DNA of 64,000 bases from Bacillus sp. WMMC1349 (GTDB lineage: Bacteria; Bacillota; Bacilli; Bacillales; Bacillaceae). Below, piece after piece: positions 22,381 to 33,040 of this stretch. The notes beneath the pieces were generated by a model that worked only from the letters and a program-made list of their open reading frames with translations, made no database searches and was not told where the DNA came from. The position numbers and the translations under genes are program-made. The stretch covers positions 3,945,001 through 4,009,000 of the forward strand of contig NZ_JABJUQ010000007.1 of NCBI RefSeq assembly GCF_013155385.1, in the 5' to 3' direction. Position 1 is the stretch's first letter, and each line of letters starts with the position of its first letter.

Positions 22381-22405
22381 AGGAAAATAAAAAAACCCGT
22401 TGAAT
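22381..22405 (+). promoter_or_regulatory. SigH promoter of spoVG
   Basis: AGGAAAAT (22381-22388) and GAAT (22402-22405) match the SigH -35 (AGGANWW) and -10 (NNGAAT). The run of A/T upstream (22320-22380) is where AbrB binds in B. subtilis. Confidence 0.82.
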
Positions 22406-22449
22406 TAGTAATTTAATGTTTTTATATTGGGAAAAGGTGGTGAACTACT

Positions 22450-22743
22450 GTGGAAGTTACCGACGTAAGATTACGCCGCGTGAATACCGATGGTCGCATG
22501 AGAGCGATTGCATCCATCACGCTGGATCACGAATTTGTCGTTCATGACATTCGTGTAATTGATGGAAACAATGGTCTTTTCGTTGCGATGCCAAGTAAGC
22601 GTACACCTGATGGAGAGTTTCGTGATATTGCTCATCCGATTAACTCAAGTACCCGAGGGAAAATTCAGGATGCAGTGCTAAATGAATACCATCGTTTGGG
22701 TGATGTTGAGGAAATAGAATATGAAGAAGCTGGTGCTTCTTAA
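22450..22743 (+). CDS. spoVG: SpoVG RNA/DNA-binding regulator
   Basis: A 97-residue regulator, almost identical to SpoVG. It starts at GTG with the sequence [27 protein letters not shown] lies 7 nt upstream. SpoVG affects asymmetric division and cortex formation and binds nucleic acid. It is controlled by SigH and repressed by AbrB, whose gene is also in this window. A clear terminator follows. Confidence 0.97.
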   Translation: MEVTDVRLRRVNTDGRMRAIASITLDHEFVVHDIRVIDGNNGLFVAMPSKRTPDGEFRDIAHPINSSTRGKIQDAVLNEYHRLGDVEEIEYEEAGAS

Positions 22744-22772
22744 AAAGGGCTTAATCAAATAGCCCTTTTTTT
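22742..22772 (+). terminator. spoVG terminator
   Basis: AAAAAGGGCT (22742-22751) pairs with AGCCCTTTTT (22761-22770), ending in a T run. Confidence 0.9.
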
Positions 22773-22937
22773 GTGTGATAAAATAACAATTTATGGTTTT
22801 AGCTGGTGGGTAATGATGACAATTGAATACAAGGAAATCCTTAATAGGATGATAATTTAAAAAAGTTTTAAAAAACGAGGACACCACAATAACCTTAAAA
22901 TAATTAGATGATATGAGAATTTCTATTTTGAGCTTGC

Positions 22938-22966
22938 TTGAAATCAACTCATATTTAGGATATATT
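22938..22966 (+). promoter_or_regulatory. SigA promoter of gcaD
   Basis: TTGAAA (22938-22943), 17 nt, TATATT (22961-22966), 36 nt before the gcaD ATG. The preceding 22773-22937 is AT-rich and featureless. Confidence 0.55.
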
Positions 22967-23001
22967 TTTTTATGGATAATAGGGATAATGGAGGCCAATA
23001 A

Positions 23002-24372
23002 ATGGATAAGCGGTTTGCAGTTGTATTAGCAGCTGGTCAAGGAACAAGAATGAAATCAAAGCTATATAAAGTTCTTCATCCTGTCTGCGGAAAGCCGATG
23101 GTTGAGCATGTTGTTGATGAAGTTCTTAAACTATCATTGGCTAAACTTGTCACAATTGTCGGACACGGTGCAGATGATGTTCAAAACCAGCTGGGAAGCA
23201 AAAGTGAGTATGCTCTTCAAGCAGAACAATTAGGTACTGCCCATGCTGTTAAGCAGGCAAAATCAATTCTTGCAAATGAAGCTGGTACGACAATTGTCGT
23301 TTGCGGTGATACACCATTGTTAACTGCTGAGACAATGGAAGCCATGCTTAAAGAGCATCGAGAACAAAAGGCAAAGGTTACAATTTTAACCGCAATGGCA
23401 AAGAATCCAACAGGTTACGGACGAATCATTCGCAATGAGACCGGCATTGTAGAGAAGATTGTCGAACATAAGGATGCAACAGAAGCAGAGCGGCTTGTAA
23501 AAGAAATTAATACAGGAACATATTGTTTTGATAATGAAATGCTTTTTGAGGCGATAGAGCAAGTGTCTAATGATAATGTTCAAGGAGAATATTATCTGCC
23601 TGATGTAATTGAGATTTTGAAACAACAAGGTGAAACTGTTGCCGCTTATCAAACGGATAACTTTCAAGAAACACTCGGCGTCAATGACAGAGTTGCTCTT
23701 TCTCAAGCAGAAACCTACATGAAACAGCGCATTAATAACCGTCACATGTTAAACGGGGTCAGCTTAATTGATCCAAACAACACGTATATTTCAGCGGAAG
23801 CTGTTATTGGCAGAGACACTGTTATTTATCCTGGAACTATGATCAAAGGTCGGGTTGAAATCGGTGAGCATTCGGTTATCGGTCAAAACAGTGAGCTGGA
23901 AAGTAGTAAAATTGGTAGCAGAACCGTGATTAAACAGTCTGTGATTATGAATAGTGAGATCGGTGATGATGTTATGATTGGTCCGTTTGCTCATATCAGA
24001 CCTGACTCAAAGATCGGCAATGAAGTAAGGATCGGCAATTTCGTAGAAGTGAAGAAAACGGAATTTGGAAATCGTAGCAAAGCTTCTCATCTCAGTTACA
24101 TTGGTGATGCGGAAATTGGTGAAGATGTGAATCTCGGATGTGGCTCAATCACCGTGAATTATGATGGCAAACATAAATATTTAACAAAAGTTGAAGACGG
24201 TGCTTTTGTCGGCTGCAATTCAAATTTAATTGCACCTATAACAATTGGAAAAGGTGCTTATGTTGCCGCGGGATCTACAGTAACGGACGATGTGCCTGGT
24301 GCGGCTTTGTCAATTGCGAGAGCAAAACAAATCAACAAAGAAGACTACGCGAAAAAGCTACACAAAAAATAA
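23002..24372 (+). CDS. gcaD: bifunctional GlmU (uridyl- and acetyltransferase)
   Basis: A 456-residue enzyme making UDP-GlcNAc for peptidoglycan and teichoic acid. The N-terminal pyrophosphorylase domain has [19 protein letters not shown] (about 9-27). The C-terminal acetyltransferase (from about 250) is a left-handed beta helix of hexapeptide repeats such as [15 protein letters not shown]. It is followed at 20 nt by prs, in the same operon. Confidence 0.97.
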   Translation: MDKRFAVVLAAGQGTRMKSKLYKVLHPVCGKPMVEHVVDEVLKLSLAKLVTIVGHGADDVQNQLGSKSEYALQAEQLGTAHAVKQAKSILANEAGTTIVVCGDTPLLTAETMEAMLKEHREQKAKVTILTAMAKNPTGYGRIIRNETGIVEKIVEHKDATEAERLVKEINTGTYCFDNEMLFEAIEQVSNDNVQGEYYLPDVIEILKQQGETVAAYQTDNFQETLGVNDRVALSQAETYMKQRINNRHMLNGVSLIDPNNTYISAEAVIGRDTVIYPGTMIKGRVEIGEHSVIGQNSELESSKIGSRTVIKQSVIMNSEIGDDVMIGPFAHIRPDSKIGNEVRIGNFVEVKKTEFGNRSKASHLSYIGDAEIGEDVNLGCGSITVNYDGKHKYLTKVEDGAFVGCNSNLIAPITIGKGAYVAAGSTVTDDVPGAALSIARAKQINKEDYAKKLHKK

Positions 24373-24392
24373 TCCTAAATCGGAGGTTTAAC

Positions 24393-25346
24393 ATGTGTAA
24401 TCATTATGAAGACGACAATTTAAAGATTTTTTCTTTAAACTCGAACCCGGATCTTGCAAAGGAAATTGCAGAAGTGGTTGGAGTTGAGCTGGGTCAGTGT
24501 TCCGTTAAGCGCTTTAGTGATGGTGAGGTTCAGATCAATATCGAAGAAAGTATCCGTGGCTGTGACTGCTATGTCATTCAATCGACTAGTGCTCCGGTTA
24601 ACGAACACATTATGGAACTTTTAATTATGGTTGATGCATTAAAGCGAGCTTCAGCTAGAACGATCAATATTGTTATGCCTTACTATGGCTATGCTCGACA
24701 AGACAGAAAAGCTCGAGCTCGTGAACCGATCACGGCCAAACTGGTGGCTAACTTGCTTGAAACAGCTGGAGCTACCCGCGTGATTGCACTTGATTTGCAT
24801 GCACCACAAATTCAAGGATTCTTTGATATACCGATTGATCACTTAATGGGTGTTCCGATTTTAGCGAATTATTTTGAAGAGAAGGGTTTTGACGATATTG
24901 TGATTGTATCACCTGATCATGGTGGGGTCACACGCGCTCGCAAGATGGCGGATCGATTAAAAGCACCAATTGCCATTATTGATAAACGCCGTCCGAAACC
25001 AAATGTAGCTGAAGTAATGAACATCATTGGTCATATAGAAGGCAAAACAGCGATTTTAATCGATGATATTATTGATACAGCAGGAACGATCACACTGGCA
25101 GCAAATGCGCTTGTCGAAAGTGGCGCATCTGAAGTTTATGCATGTTGTACACACCCTGTTCTTTCAGGACCGGCAATTGAAAGAATCGAGCATTCTAAAA
25201 TTAAAGAACTTGTTGTAACAAACAGCATTGAGCTTCCAGAAGAAAAAAAAGTGGATAAATTTAAACAGCTTTCCGTTGCACCGCTAATGGCAGAAGCGAT
25301 CATTCGCGTTCATGAAAGACAATCTGTCAGCTTATTGTTCGATTAA
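24393..25346 (+). CDS. prs: ribose-phosphate pyrophosphokinase
   Basis: A 317-residue enzyme that makes PRPP from ribose 5-phosphate and ATP. Motifs: [15 protein letters not shown] (about 130-144), [12 protein letters not shown] (about 171-182) and the PRPP loop [12 protein letters not shown] (about 218-229). It supplies the effector sensed by PurR, encoded nearby. GGAGG lies 7 nt upstream of the ATG. Confidence 0.98.
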   Translation: MCNHYEDDNLKIFSLNSNPDLAKEIAEVVGVELGQCSVKRFSDGEVQINIEESIRGCDCYVIQSTSAPVNEHIMELLIMVDALKRASARTINIVMPYYGYARQDRKARAREPITAKLVANLLETAGATRVIALDLHAPQIQGFFDIPIDHLMGVPILANYFEEKGFDDIVIVSPDHGGVTRARKMADRLKAPIAIIDKRRPKPNVAEVMNIIGHIEGKTAILIDDIIDTAGTITLAANALVESGASEVYACCTHPVLSGPAIERIEHSKIKELVVTNSIELPEEKKVDKFKQLSVAPLMAEAIIRVHERQSVSLLFD

Positions 25347-25359
25347 TTTTTCCATTCAG

Positions 25360-25385
25360 GTTTAAAGATTTGTCGTTATGGGTAT
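25360..25385 (+). promoter_or_regulatory. SigB promoter of ctc
   Basis: GTTTAA (25360-25365), 14 nt, GGGTAT (25380-25385): an excellent match to the SigB consensus and to the classical ctc promoter. Confidence 0.92.
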
Positions 25386-25427
25386 GGTTTTAAGAAAACC
25401 AATCTAACGATAGGATGGTGCTTTAAC

Positions 25428-26054
25428 ATGGCAATTTTAAAAGCGGAAGAAAGAATGGACCATAAACATTCCTCCTTGAGAAAAATCCGGTCATTAGGAC
25501 ATGTACCGGGTATCATATACGGAAAGAACATGGAGAACAAGTCCGTTTCACTCGATAGTATTGAGCTTTTTAAAATATTGCGTGCTGAAGGGAAAAACAC
25601 GATTATTCATTTAGATGTAAATGGTAATCAACATGCTGTTATGGTTACGGAGTTACAAACAGATCCATTAAAAGATACAATTGTTCATGCTGATTTCAAA
25701 GTGGTTGATATGGAAACGGAGATGGAAGCAGCAGTCCCTGTTAATTTGACAGGAGAAGCTGAGGGAGTGAAGCAAGGCGGTGTTATTCAGCAACCGCTTT
25801 ATGAGTTATCTATCACATCGAAGCCGAATAACATCCCGCAAACGATTGACGTAGACATTTCTCAGCTTCAGGTCAATGATGTTTTAACGGTTGGAGATAT
25901 TCAACCAGAGGGTGAGTTTACATTCAATCATGAAAGAGATGAAGTCATTGCTTCCATTTTACCTCCACAAAAACAAGTGGAAACTGAAGCTGAGTCAGCT
26001 GCTCAAAACGTAAAAGAACCAGAAGAGAGCAATGGAGAGGAAAAAGGTGAATAA
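25428..26054 (+). CDS. ctc: general stress protein Ctc (ribosomal protein bL25 family)
   Basis: A 208-residue two-domain bL25/TL5/CTC protein that binds 5S rRNA in the ribosome under stress. The N-terminal domain has the KIRSLGHVPGIIYGK segment (about 19-33); the C-terminal domain is the TL5-type beta domain, with an acidic tail from about 185. It has its own SigB promoter and may also receive read-through from prs. Confidence 0.96.
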   Translation: MAILKAEERMDHKHSSLRKIRSLGHVPGIIYGKNMENKSVSLDSIELFKILRAEGKNTIIHLDVNGNQHAVMVTELQTDPLKDTIVHADFKVVDMETEMEAAVPVNLTGEAEGVKQGGVIQQPLYELSITSKPNNIPQTIDVDISQLQVNDVLTVGDIQPEGEFTFNHERDEVIASILPPQKQVETEAESAAQNVKEPEESNGEEKGE

Positions 26055-26060
26055 AGACTT

Positions 26061-26093
26061 AAGACGTAACCCTCCCGAGGTTACGTCTTTTGT
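26061..26093 (+). terminator. ctc terminator
   Basis: AAGACGTAAC pairs with GTTACGTCTT, with CTC/GAG extending the stem; TTTT follows. Confidence 0.88.
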
Positions 26094-26164
26094 GCTAGAA
26101 TGAGGAGAATTACGATTCTTCCCCTCATCTAGAGGCACGGGGTCATTAAGGGAGGAGAAAAATC

Positions 26165-26731
26165 ATGCTTGTGTTTGCAGGTTTAGGAAACCCAGGGAAA
26201 ACATACGAAAAAACAAGACATAATGTAGGGTTTATGCTTATTGATGAACTTTCGAAGGAATGGAATATAACGCTTAATAAAGCAAAGTTCAATGGACAAT
26301 ATGGGGTTGGAGTTGTTTGCGGGGAAAAGGTTCTACTTGTTAAACCACTTACATATATGAATTTATCGGGTGAATGTTTAAGACCGCTTCTAGATTATTA
26401 TGAAGTCCCAACTGACAATTTGAAAGTGATCTATGATGATCTGGATCTCCCTGCTGGAAAAATTCGTTTAAGAACAAAGGGTAGCGCAGGGGGGCACAAT
26501 GGAATTAAATCCATTATTCAGCATATTGGAACATCAGAATTTAACCGCTTCAGAATCGGAATTGGTCGTCCGATAAATGGTATGAAAATAACGGACTATG
26601 TTCTAGGTGCTTTTTCTGCTGAAGAAGTGCCCGCCATTGAGAAAGCTATTCAAAAAACGATTGAAGCCTGTTCGTCCTCATTGGAAAAATCTTTTTTAGA
26701 AGTGATGAACGAATTTAATGTAAAGGTATAA
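26165..26731 (+). CDS. pth: peptidyl-tRNA hydrolase
   Basis: A 188-residue enzyme (SpoVC) that recycles peptidyl-tRNAs. Conserved residues: [18 protein letters not shown] (6-23, with catalytic His20), [17 protein letters not shown] and [12 protein letters not shown] (Asp near 95). The start ATG follows GGGAGGAG. The SigF promoter of fin overlaps the end of this gene. Confidence 0.97.
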   Translation: MLVFAGLGNPGKTYEKTRHNVGFMLIDELSKEWNITLNKAKFNGQYGVGVVCGEKVLLVKPLTYMNLSGECLRPLLDYYEVPTDNLKVIYDDLDLPAGKIRLRTKGSAGGHNGIKSIIQHIGTSEFNRFRIGIGRPINGMKITDYVLGAFSAEEVPAIEKAIQKTIEACSSSLEKSFLEVMNEFNVKV

Positions 26732-26755
26732 GATGATTAAGACCGGTTCATACTA
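26726..26755 (+). promoter_or_regulatory. SigF-type promoter of fin
   Basis: GTATA (26726-26730), 14 nt, GGTTCATACTA (26745-26755). The -35 overlaps the pth stop codon. The -10 also fits SigG (CATACTA). Confidence 0.65.
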
Positions 26756-26788
26756 GTCATAAAAAGACTGGCTATTGGAGGTTTCCTT

Positions 26789-27019
26789 ATGGCTTTACAT
26801 TATTACTGCCGTCACTGTGGTGTTAAAGTGGGCAGTCTAGACCATATTTATGCAAATAGTGAACAATTAGGTTTTCACCATTTAACAGCTGAAGAAAGAA
26901 ATGATATGATTTCTTATAAGGATAATGGGGATTTACATGTGATGACGATATGTGAAGATTGTCAGGAAGCGCTGGAACGAAACCCGGATTTTCATCAATA
27001 TCAGTCATTTATTCAATAA
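26789..27019 (+). CDS. fin: anti-SigF factor Fin (YabK)
   Basis: A 76-residue zinc protein with CRHC (8-11) and CEDC (about 58-61) pairs. Fin is made in the forespore under SigF and SigG and inhibits SigF, helping the switch to SigG. GGAGG lies 7 nt from the ATG. It sits between pth and mfd, as in B. subtilis. Confidence 0.94.
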   Translation: MALHYYCRHCGVKVGSLDHIYANSEQLGFHHLTAEERNDMISYKDNGDLHVMTICEDCQEALERNPDFHQYQSFIQ

Positions 27020-27021
27020 AA

Positions 27022-27054
27022 GCTTTGGTGTAGGGACTAGACCAAAGCATTTTT
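27022..27054 (+). terminator. fin terminator
   Basis: GCTTTGGT (27022-27029) pairs with ACCAAAGC (27041-27048); ATTTTT follows, just before mfd. Confidence 0.8.
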
Positions 27055-27082
27055 CTATTTGAGGAAGAGAGGAGGGGCACAT

Positions 27083-30000
27083 TTGAAAAATATTCAATTC
27101 TATGTTGCGGAAAGCGATGACTTTAAATCCATTGTTAGTGGTCTGAATGAAGGGCTGAAAGAACAATTATTGGCGGGACTTTCTGGATCTGCCCGATCAG
27201 TATTCACTTCGGCTTTATCAATGGAAACGAAGCGACCATTATTAATTATTACGCATAACCTTTATCAAGCTCAAAAGATTACAGATGATTTAACAGGACT
27301 GATAAAAGATAAGTCTGTTCTTTTATATCCGGTTAACGAATTGATTTCGTCCGAAATCGCGGTTGCAAGCCCTGAACTGCGTTCACAAAGGCTGGACGTT
27401 TTAAATCGGCTTGCAAGCGGTGAAACTCCGGTTGTAGTTGCTCCGGCAGCCGCTGTCAGAAGAATGTTACCTCCTAAGGAGTTATGGGAAAACAGTCAGA
27501 TACCTATTGAAATTGGTCATGAAATTGATCAGCAAAAACTGATTGAAAGCCTCGTTCAATTAGGCTATGAACGAACCGATATGGTTGCCGCTCCAGGTGA
27601 TTTTAGTATTCGCGGTGGGATTATTGATATTTATTCATTAACTGAAGAGAATCCGGTCAGAATTGAACTATTTGATACTGAAATTGATTCAATCCGCATA
27701 TTTAATACGGATGATCAACGCTCCTTAGAAACCCGCCAACGAGTGGTAATCGGTCCTGCCAAGGAATTGATTGTCCGCGAAGAAAACCGGAAAAGAGTGC
27801 TTGAACAAATTGATCAAGGCCTTGCCAGCAGTCTTAAAAAACTGAAAGAAGATAAACGAAAAGAGATTCTTCAGCAACATATAGCTGAAGACAGAGAGCG
27901 GCTTACTGAAGGAAACGTTAGTCAAGAAATGGTGAAGTATCTTTCCTATTTTTACGAAAAACCTGCTAGTTTACTAGACTACTTTCCAAACGATACATTG
28001 CTAATTTTAGATGAAATTAGCCGGATACATGAAATGGAAGAACAGCTGCAAAAAGAAGAAGCGGAATGGATGGTAAGTCTTCTTGAAGAAGGTAAAATCC
28101 TTCAAGACATATCCATGTCATTTCCGTTTCACGAACTGATGTCAAAACAGTCGCGGCCGATTTTATACTATTCGTTGTTTTTAAGACATGTACAGCATAC
28201 GAGTCCGCAAAATATCGTAAATGTTTCCAGTAAGCAAATGCAAAGTTTTCACGGTCAAATGAATGTCCTGAAAAGCGAGCTTGAGCGATTTAAAAAATCA
28301 AAATATACAACTGTATTTCTTGGAGATCGCAAGGAGCGTGTCGAAAAACTAGCATCTGTTTTGTCAGACTATGAAATAGAGGCAGCCCAGGCTAGCCCAG
28401 ATGCAGTGCTTGCCCAAGGTCAAACATACATTATGGAGGGTAATCTTCAAACAGGCTTTGAACTCCCATTATTAAAGTTGGCTGTGATTACAGAAGAAGA
28501 ACTCTTTAAAAAACGGGTCAAAAAGCAACCTAGAAAGCAAAAATTGACAAATGCAGAAAGAATTAAAAGCTACTCCGAACTTCAGGTTGGTGATTATGTT
28601 GTACACGTCAACCATGGGATTGGAAAGTATTTAGGGATTGAAACTCTTGAAATAAATGGAATTCATAAAGATTACCTTAATATTCATTACCAAGGTAGTG
28701 ATAAGCTTTATGTACCTGTTGATCAAATTGACCAAGTTCAAAAGTATGTAGGCTCTGAGGGAAAAGAACCGAAACTGTACAAACTAGGAGGAAGCGAATG
28801 GAAGAGGGTCAAGAAAAAGGTTGAATCCTCCGTCCAAGATATCGCTGATGATTTGATCAAGCTATATGCCGAAAGGGAAGCGAGCAAGGGATATGCGTTT
28901 TCGCCGGACCATGAAATGCAACGTGAATTTGAAGCGGCTTTTCCATACCAAGAAACAGAAGATCAACTGAGGTCTATACAGGAAATTAAAAAGGATATGG
29001 AGAAAGAGCGGCCGATGGACCGATTGCTTTGTGGTGATGTCGGCTACGGCAAGACAGAGGTGGCGATTCGTGCAGCCTTCAAAGCAATTGCAGACGGTAA
29101 ACAAGTTGCGCTCCTTGTCCCCACAACAATATTGGCACAGCAGCATTATGAAACGATTTTGGAGCGTTTTCAGGACTACCCGGTTACTCTTGGGCTACTA
29201 AGTCGTTTTCGTACAAGAAAAGAAGCTACAGAGACGATTAAAGGTTTGAAAAATGGTACGGTTGATATTGTGATTGGAACACATCGGTTACTATCAAAAG
29301 ATGTCGTCTATAAAGATCTCGGTTTATTAATTATTGATGAAGAACAAAGGTTCGGTGTTACGCACAAGGAAAAGATTAAAAGAATTAAGGCAAATGTAGA
29401 TGTTCTGACTTTAACAGCAACACCAATTCCGCGAACTCTTCATATGTCCATGCTTGGCGTTCGAGATTTATCAGTTATTGAAACCCCGCCGGAAAACCGT
29501 TTTCCGGTTCAGACGTATGTTGTTGAATATAACGGTGCACTCGTGAGGGAGGCAATTGAACGGGAACTTGCCAGAGGCGGCCAGGTCTACTTCCTGTACA
29601 ACAGAGTGGAAGATATTGAAAGAAAGACTGAAGAAATCTCAATGCTTGTACCTGATGCGAAAGTCGCTTATGCTCATGGCAAAATGACAGAAAATGAACT
29701 CGAATCTGTTATGCTCAACTTTTTAGAGGGTGAGTCAGATGTGCTTGTGAGTACGACTATCATTGAAACAGGTGTTGATATTCCGAACGTCAATACATTA
29801 ATCGTCTATGACGGTGATAAAATGGGACTTTCTCAGCTTTATCAGTTAAGAGGTCGTGTCGGACGTTCAAATCGGGTTGCATATGCATATTTCACTTATC
29901 GGAAAGACAAGGTCTTAACAGAAGTGGCAGAAAAAAGACTCCAAGCCATTAAAGAATTTACTGAGCTAGGTTCCGGTTTTAAAATTGCGATGCGCGATTT

Positions 30001-30616
30001 GACAATTCGCGGAGCGGGAAATCTTCTCGGGGCACAACAGCATGGTTTTATAGATTCTGTCGGTTTTGACTTGTATTCACAGATGCTCAAGGAAGCCATT
30101 GAAGCCCGCAAAGGAGATACACAACAAATTGAACGGTTTGAATCAGAAATTGATTTAGAACTTGATGCATATATTCCGCAAACCTATGTAACAGATGGCA
30201 AACAAAAAATAGATATGTATAAACGATTTAGATCGATTGTCACACTAGAAGAAAAAAGTGAGCTTCAGGATGAGATGATTGATCGTTTTGGCGAATACCC
30301 GAAAGAAGTCGAATATTTATTTGCCATTGCCGAAATGAAAGTGTACGCCATTAAAGAGCGTGTCAAACTTATTAAACAGGACAAAGAAGCCGTTAGACTG
30401 ACAATTGATGAAAAGGCCAGCTCTGAAATTGACGGGCAGAAATTGTTTGAATTAGGCAGTAAGTATGGCAGACAGATCGGTCTTGGGATGGACGGCAACA
30501 AATTAAAAATATCAATTCAAATCAAAAATCGTAAACCAGAAGAATGGCTTGAGACATTGCTGTATATCTTAAAAGGTTTACAAAATGTTAAAAAGCAAAC
30601 AATTGCATCATCGTAA
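27083..30616 (+). CDS. mfd: transcription-repair coupling factor
   Basis: A 1177-residue ATPase that removes RNA polymerase stalled at lesions and recruits UvrA. Layout: UvrB-like N-terminal module, RNAP-interaction domain (SYSELQVGDYVVHVNHGIGKYLG, from about 493), RecG-like helicase domain with Walker A CGDVGYGKTEVA (about 645-656) and DEEQRFG, then the C-terminal TRCF domain. The start is TTG 27083, where the conserved N-terminus begins and GGAGGGG lies 6 nt upstream; an in-frame TTG at 27059 is before that site. Confidence 0.97.
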   Translation: MKNIQFYVAESDDFKSIVSGLNEGLKEQLLAGLSGSARSVFTSALSMETKRPLLIITHNLYQAQKITDDLTGLIKDKSVLLYPVNELISSEIAVASPELRSQRLDVLNRLASGETPVVVAPAAAVRRMLPPKELWENSQIPIEIGHEIDQQKLIESLVQLGYERTDMVAAPGDFSIRGGIIDIYSLTEENPVRIELFDTEIDSIRIFNTDDQRSLETRQRVVIGPAKELIVREENRKRVLEQIDQGLASSLKKLKEDKRKEILQQHIAEDRERLTEGNVSQEMVKYLSYFYEKPASLLDYFPNDTLLILDEISRIHEMEEQLQKEEAEWMVSLLEEGKILQDISMSFPFHELMSKQSRPILYYSLFLRHVQHTSPQNIVNVSSKQMQSFHGQMNVLKSELERFKKSKYTTVFLGDRKERVEKLASVLSDYEIEAAQASPDAVLAQGQTYIMEGNLQTGFELPLLKLAVITEEELFKKRVKKQPRKQKLTNAERIKSYSELQVGDYVVHVNHGIGKYLGIETLEINGIHKDYLNIHYQGSDKLYVPVDQIDQVQKYVGSEGKEPKLYKLGGSEWKRVKKKVESSVQDIADDLIKLYAEREASKGYAFSPDHEMQREFEAAFPYQETEDQLRSIQEIKKDMEKERPMDRLLCGDVGYGKTEVAIRAAFKAIADGKQVALLVPTTILAQQHYETILERFQDYPVTLGLLSRFRTRKEATETIKGLKNGTVDIVIGTHRLLSKDVVYKDLGLLIIDEEQRFGVTHKEKIKRIKANVDVLTLTATPIPRTLHMSMLGVRDLSVIETPPENRFPVQTYVVEYNGALVREAIERELARGGQVYFLYNRVEDIERKTEEISMLVPDAKVAYAHGKMTENELESVMLNFLEGESDVLVSTTIIETGVDIPNVNTLIVYDGDKMGLSQLYQLRGRVGRSNRVAYAYFTYRKDKVLTEVAEKRLQAIKEFTELGSGFKIAMRDLTIRGAGNLLGAQQHGFIDSVGFDLYSQMLKEAIEARKGDTQQIERFESEIDLELDAYIPQTYVTDGKQKIDMYKRFRSIVTLEEKSELQDEMIDRFGEYPKEVEYLFAIAEMKVYAIKERVKLIKQDKEAVRLTIDEKASSEIDGQKLFELGSKYGRQIGLGMDGNKLKISIQIKNRKPEEWLETLLYILKGLQNVKKQTIASS

Positions 30617-30633
30617 AATTTTCTTGTTTCTCA

Positions 30634-30663
30634 TGTATATTACATCTGATGTGACGGATACTA
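30634..30663 (+). promoter_or_regulatory. SigG promoter of spoVT
   Basis: TGTATA (30634-30639), 17 nt, GATACTA (30657-30663), close to the SigG consensus (TGHATR and CATACTA). B. subtilis spoVT is SigG-dependent. Confidence 0.7.
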
Positions 30664-30763
30664 AAATCAAATCAATGAGAGCGGAGGGAGAGTGTTAGTT
30701 GTAAGGACACTGCTCTATTATTATCCTCCAGATATATCTTCAAAAGAAAGAGAGGCAGCACAG

Positions 30764-31297
30764 ATGAAAGCAACTGGTATCGTACGTCGGATTGATGATT
30801 TAGGACGGGTCGTAATCCCTAAAGAAATACGAAGAACATTACGTATTCGAGAGGGAGACCCTTTAGAAATATTTGTTGACCGGGATGGGGAGGTCATTTT
30901 AAAAAAGTACTCTCCAATCAGTGAACTTGGTGACTTTGCAAAGGAATATGCAGACGCTCTTTATGATAGCATGGGACATTCTGTTTTGATTTGTGACCGG
31001 GATGTGTTTATCGCAGTATCTGGAAGCTCAAAAAAAGATTATATGAACAAATCAATTGGTGATATCGTCGAAAAAGCGATGGAACAGCGTAACTCTGTAT
31101 TAGAGGAAAACAAGACGATTCAGCTAATAGATGGGATTGAAGAGGAAGTGAATTCCTATACGATTGGCCCAATTGTTGCCAATGGAGATCCAATTGGAGC
31201 TGTTGTGATTTTCTCAAAAGATCAAACGATTGGTGAGGTTGAACATAAAGCAGTCGAAACAGCTGCTGGTTTTTTGGCACGACAAATGGAACAATAG
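30764..31297 (+). CDS. spoVT: stage V sporulation regulator SpoVT
   Basis: A 177-residue forespore regulator of SigG genes. The N-terminal 50 residues are an AbrB-type swapped-hairpin DNA-binding domain (MKATGIVRRIDDLGRVVIP), and the remainder is a GAF-like domain. A longer frame begins at 30692, but the AbrB-type start at 30764 with GAGG upstream is right for the family. It is a paralogue in fold of AbrB, also encoded in this window. Confidence 0.97.
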   Translation: MKATGIVRRIDDLGRVVIPKEIRRTLRIREGDPLEIFVDRDGEVILKKYSPISELGDFAKEYADALYDSMGHSVLICDRDVFIAVSGSSKKDYMNKSIGDIVEKAMEQRNSVLEENKTIQLIDGIEEEVNSYTIGPIVANGDPIGAVVIFSKDQTIGEVEHKAVETAAGFLARQMEQ

Positions 31298-31311
31298 GTC
31301 TTATACCTTTT

Positions 31312-31353
31312 TTTGGCAATCCCTTTGTAAAAGGAGATTGCCAAATCTTTTTT
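31312..31353 (+). terminator. spoVT terminator
   Basis: TTTGGCAATC (31312-31321) pairs with GATTGCCAAA (31336-31345), extended by an inner CCTTT/AAAGG; a T-rich run follows. Confidence 0.85.
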
Positions 31354-31458
31354 ATGGACAGCAGAATCAGGCTGTTCTTTTTTTATTGTCGCAGGACCCG
31401 TATGGTATAATAAGCACGGTTCATGTGTTGTTTTTGCGCATAGGAAGGAGCTTACGAT

Positions 31459-33039
31459 ATGCGTGCTTTGAGTGAACAAAAACGCCAACTTTGGCAAGGT
31501 GCTTTTGTGTTATCACTAGCGGGAATTTTTTCAAAGGTATTAAGCGCAGGGTACAGAGTGCCTTTTCAAAATATAGTAGGAGATGTCGGTTTTTACATAT
31601 ATCAGCAAGTATATCCGTTGTTGGGAATATCAGTCGTGTTAGTGACAGTCGGGTTTCCTGTGACAATCTCAAAAATCATGAATGATTATGAAGCTGAAAA
31701 CCAAGCAAAGATTCTTCGCATCTCGATGATGTTTTTGTCCGCTATTGGTTTAAGTTGTTTTTTGATTCTTTTCGCTGGAGCAAAAGGTATAGCTGGGCTA
31801 ATGGGTGATCCAGATCTTGAGCAGGTGATTCGCGCTGTTTCGTTCTCTTATTTACCCCTTCCGTTTATATCCTTTTTCAGAGGTTATTTCCAAGGAAGGC
31901 AGTCCATGTTGCCAACGGCTTTTTCACAAATGGGAGAGCAGATTGTTCGTGTTACTGTTATTCTCTTGCTAACATGGTGGTTGGTTAAACAAGGTTTTTC
32001 TCTATACGATACTGGAGCGGGGGCAGCCTTTGCCTCGTTTGTCGGAGGTCTTGCAGCATTTATCATATTGGCTAAATTTTGGGTGACGAGAGACAGTAGA
32101 CAACGATCAGGGGTGTCTACTCTGAATACGAAAACAGTCATTAAGCAGTTATCATTATATACGATGACAATTTGTGTCAGCAGTCTCATGCTCATTCTCA
32201 TTCAGCTTGTAGATGCATTCAATTTATATTCACTACTGCTCGATCATGGTTTGGACAAACTAGAGGCAAAACATATAAAAGGTGTTTATGACAGGGGGCA
32301 GCCGCTACTTCAACTTGGAACTGTTTTTGCAGTAAGTGTGGCGACGGCCCTTGTCCCAACGCTCACAAAGGCAAGGAAGCAGCAAGAAACCAAACTTGTG
32401 CAAATAAAAGTGCAATATGCAATGAAAACGAGTTTAATGCTTGGAATCGGGGCAGCAGTCGGTCTTATTTGCATTTTGGACCCTGTAAATATGATGCTGT
32501 TTAAAAATAGTGAAGGAACGGCAGCGCTGCAAATTTTCAGTTTATCGATCTTTTTTGCGTCATTTGCCATGACAATAACTGCTGTTTTACAAGGATTTGG
32601 ACATCCATTTTTCCCAGCTGTCTCCGTTTTATTAGGAACAGTCATGAAAACAGTTTTGAATGTGATGTTGATTCCATCGTTCGGAATAGAAGGAGCGGCA
32701 TTAGCAACAGCATTATCATTTGCTTTCGTTGCTTTGCTAAACTTTTCAAAACTGAAAAGGCAAAGTTTGACTAAGCTTTCTGACTACAAAATAAGCGGGG
32801 TATTGATTTCAGCTTTCATGATGTTAATGGTTTTGTTAGCTTGGCTTTATATATTTGACATGGTGGTAGATGCTGAAAGCAGGTGGACAGCAGCATTTGA
32901 AAGTCTTACAGCCGTAGTGCTCGGTGGCGCTACTTATTTGTATAGTATCATCAAATTAAAAGTGTATTCAGATGAGGAACTCGAACTTTTGCCGTTTGCA
33001 ATCCATCTGTTTACATTTAAACGAAAAGGTGGCGAATAG
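31459..33039 (+). CDS. yabM: polysaccharide-flippase family protein YabM
   Basis: A 526-residue integral membrane protein of the MOP superfamily (SpoVB/MurJ/Wzx-like), with 12-14 hydrophobic segments. The first segments include the family sequence FSKVLSAGYRVPFQNI (about 25-40) and GFYIYQQVYPL. Likely substrate: an undecaprenyl-linked glycan; which one is unknown. It ends 1 nt before yabN, so it leads the yabM-yabN-yabO unit. Confidence 0.93.
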   Translation: MRALSEQKRQLWQGAFVLSLAGIFSKVLSAGYRVPFQNIVGDVGFYIYQQVYPLLGISVVLVTVGFPVTISKIMNDYEAENQAKILRISMMFLSAIGLSCFLILFAGAKGIAGLMGDPDLEQVIRAVSFSYLPLPFISFFRGYFQGRQSMLPTAFSQMGEQIVRVTVILLLTWWLVKQGFSLYDTGAGAAFASFVGGLAAFIILAKFWVTRDSRQRSGVSTLNTKTVIKQLSLYTMTICVSSLMLILIQLVDAFNLYSLLLDHGLDKLEAKHIKGVYDRGQPLLQLGTVFAVSVATALVPTLTKARKQQETKLVQIKVQYAMKTSLMLGIGAAVGLICILDPVNMMLFKNSEGTAALQIFSLSIFFASFAMTITAVLQGFGHPFFPAVSVLLGTVMKTVLNVMLIPSFGIEGAALATALSFAFVALLNFSKLKRQSLTKLSDYKISGVLISAFMMLMVLLAWLYIFDMVVDAESRWTAAFESLTAVVLGGATYLYSIIKLKVYSDEELELLPFAIHLFTFKRKGGE

Positions 33040-33040
33040 T

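Noticed and set aside
27725..30501. Several antisense ORFs within mfd
   Set aside because: They mirror the codon pattern of mfd; no ribosome sites or recognisable products.
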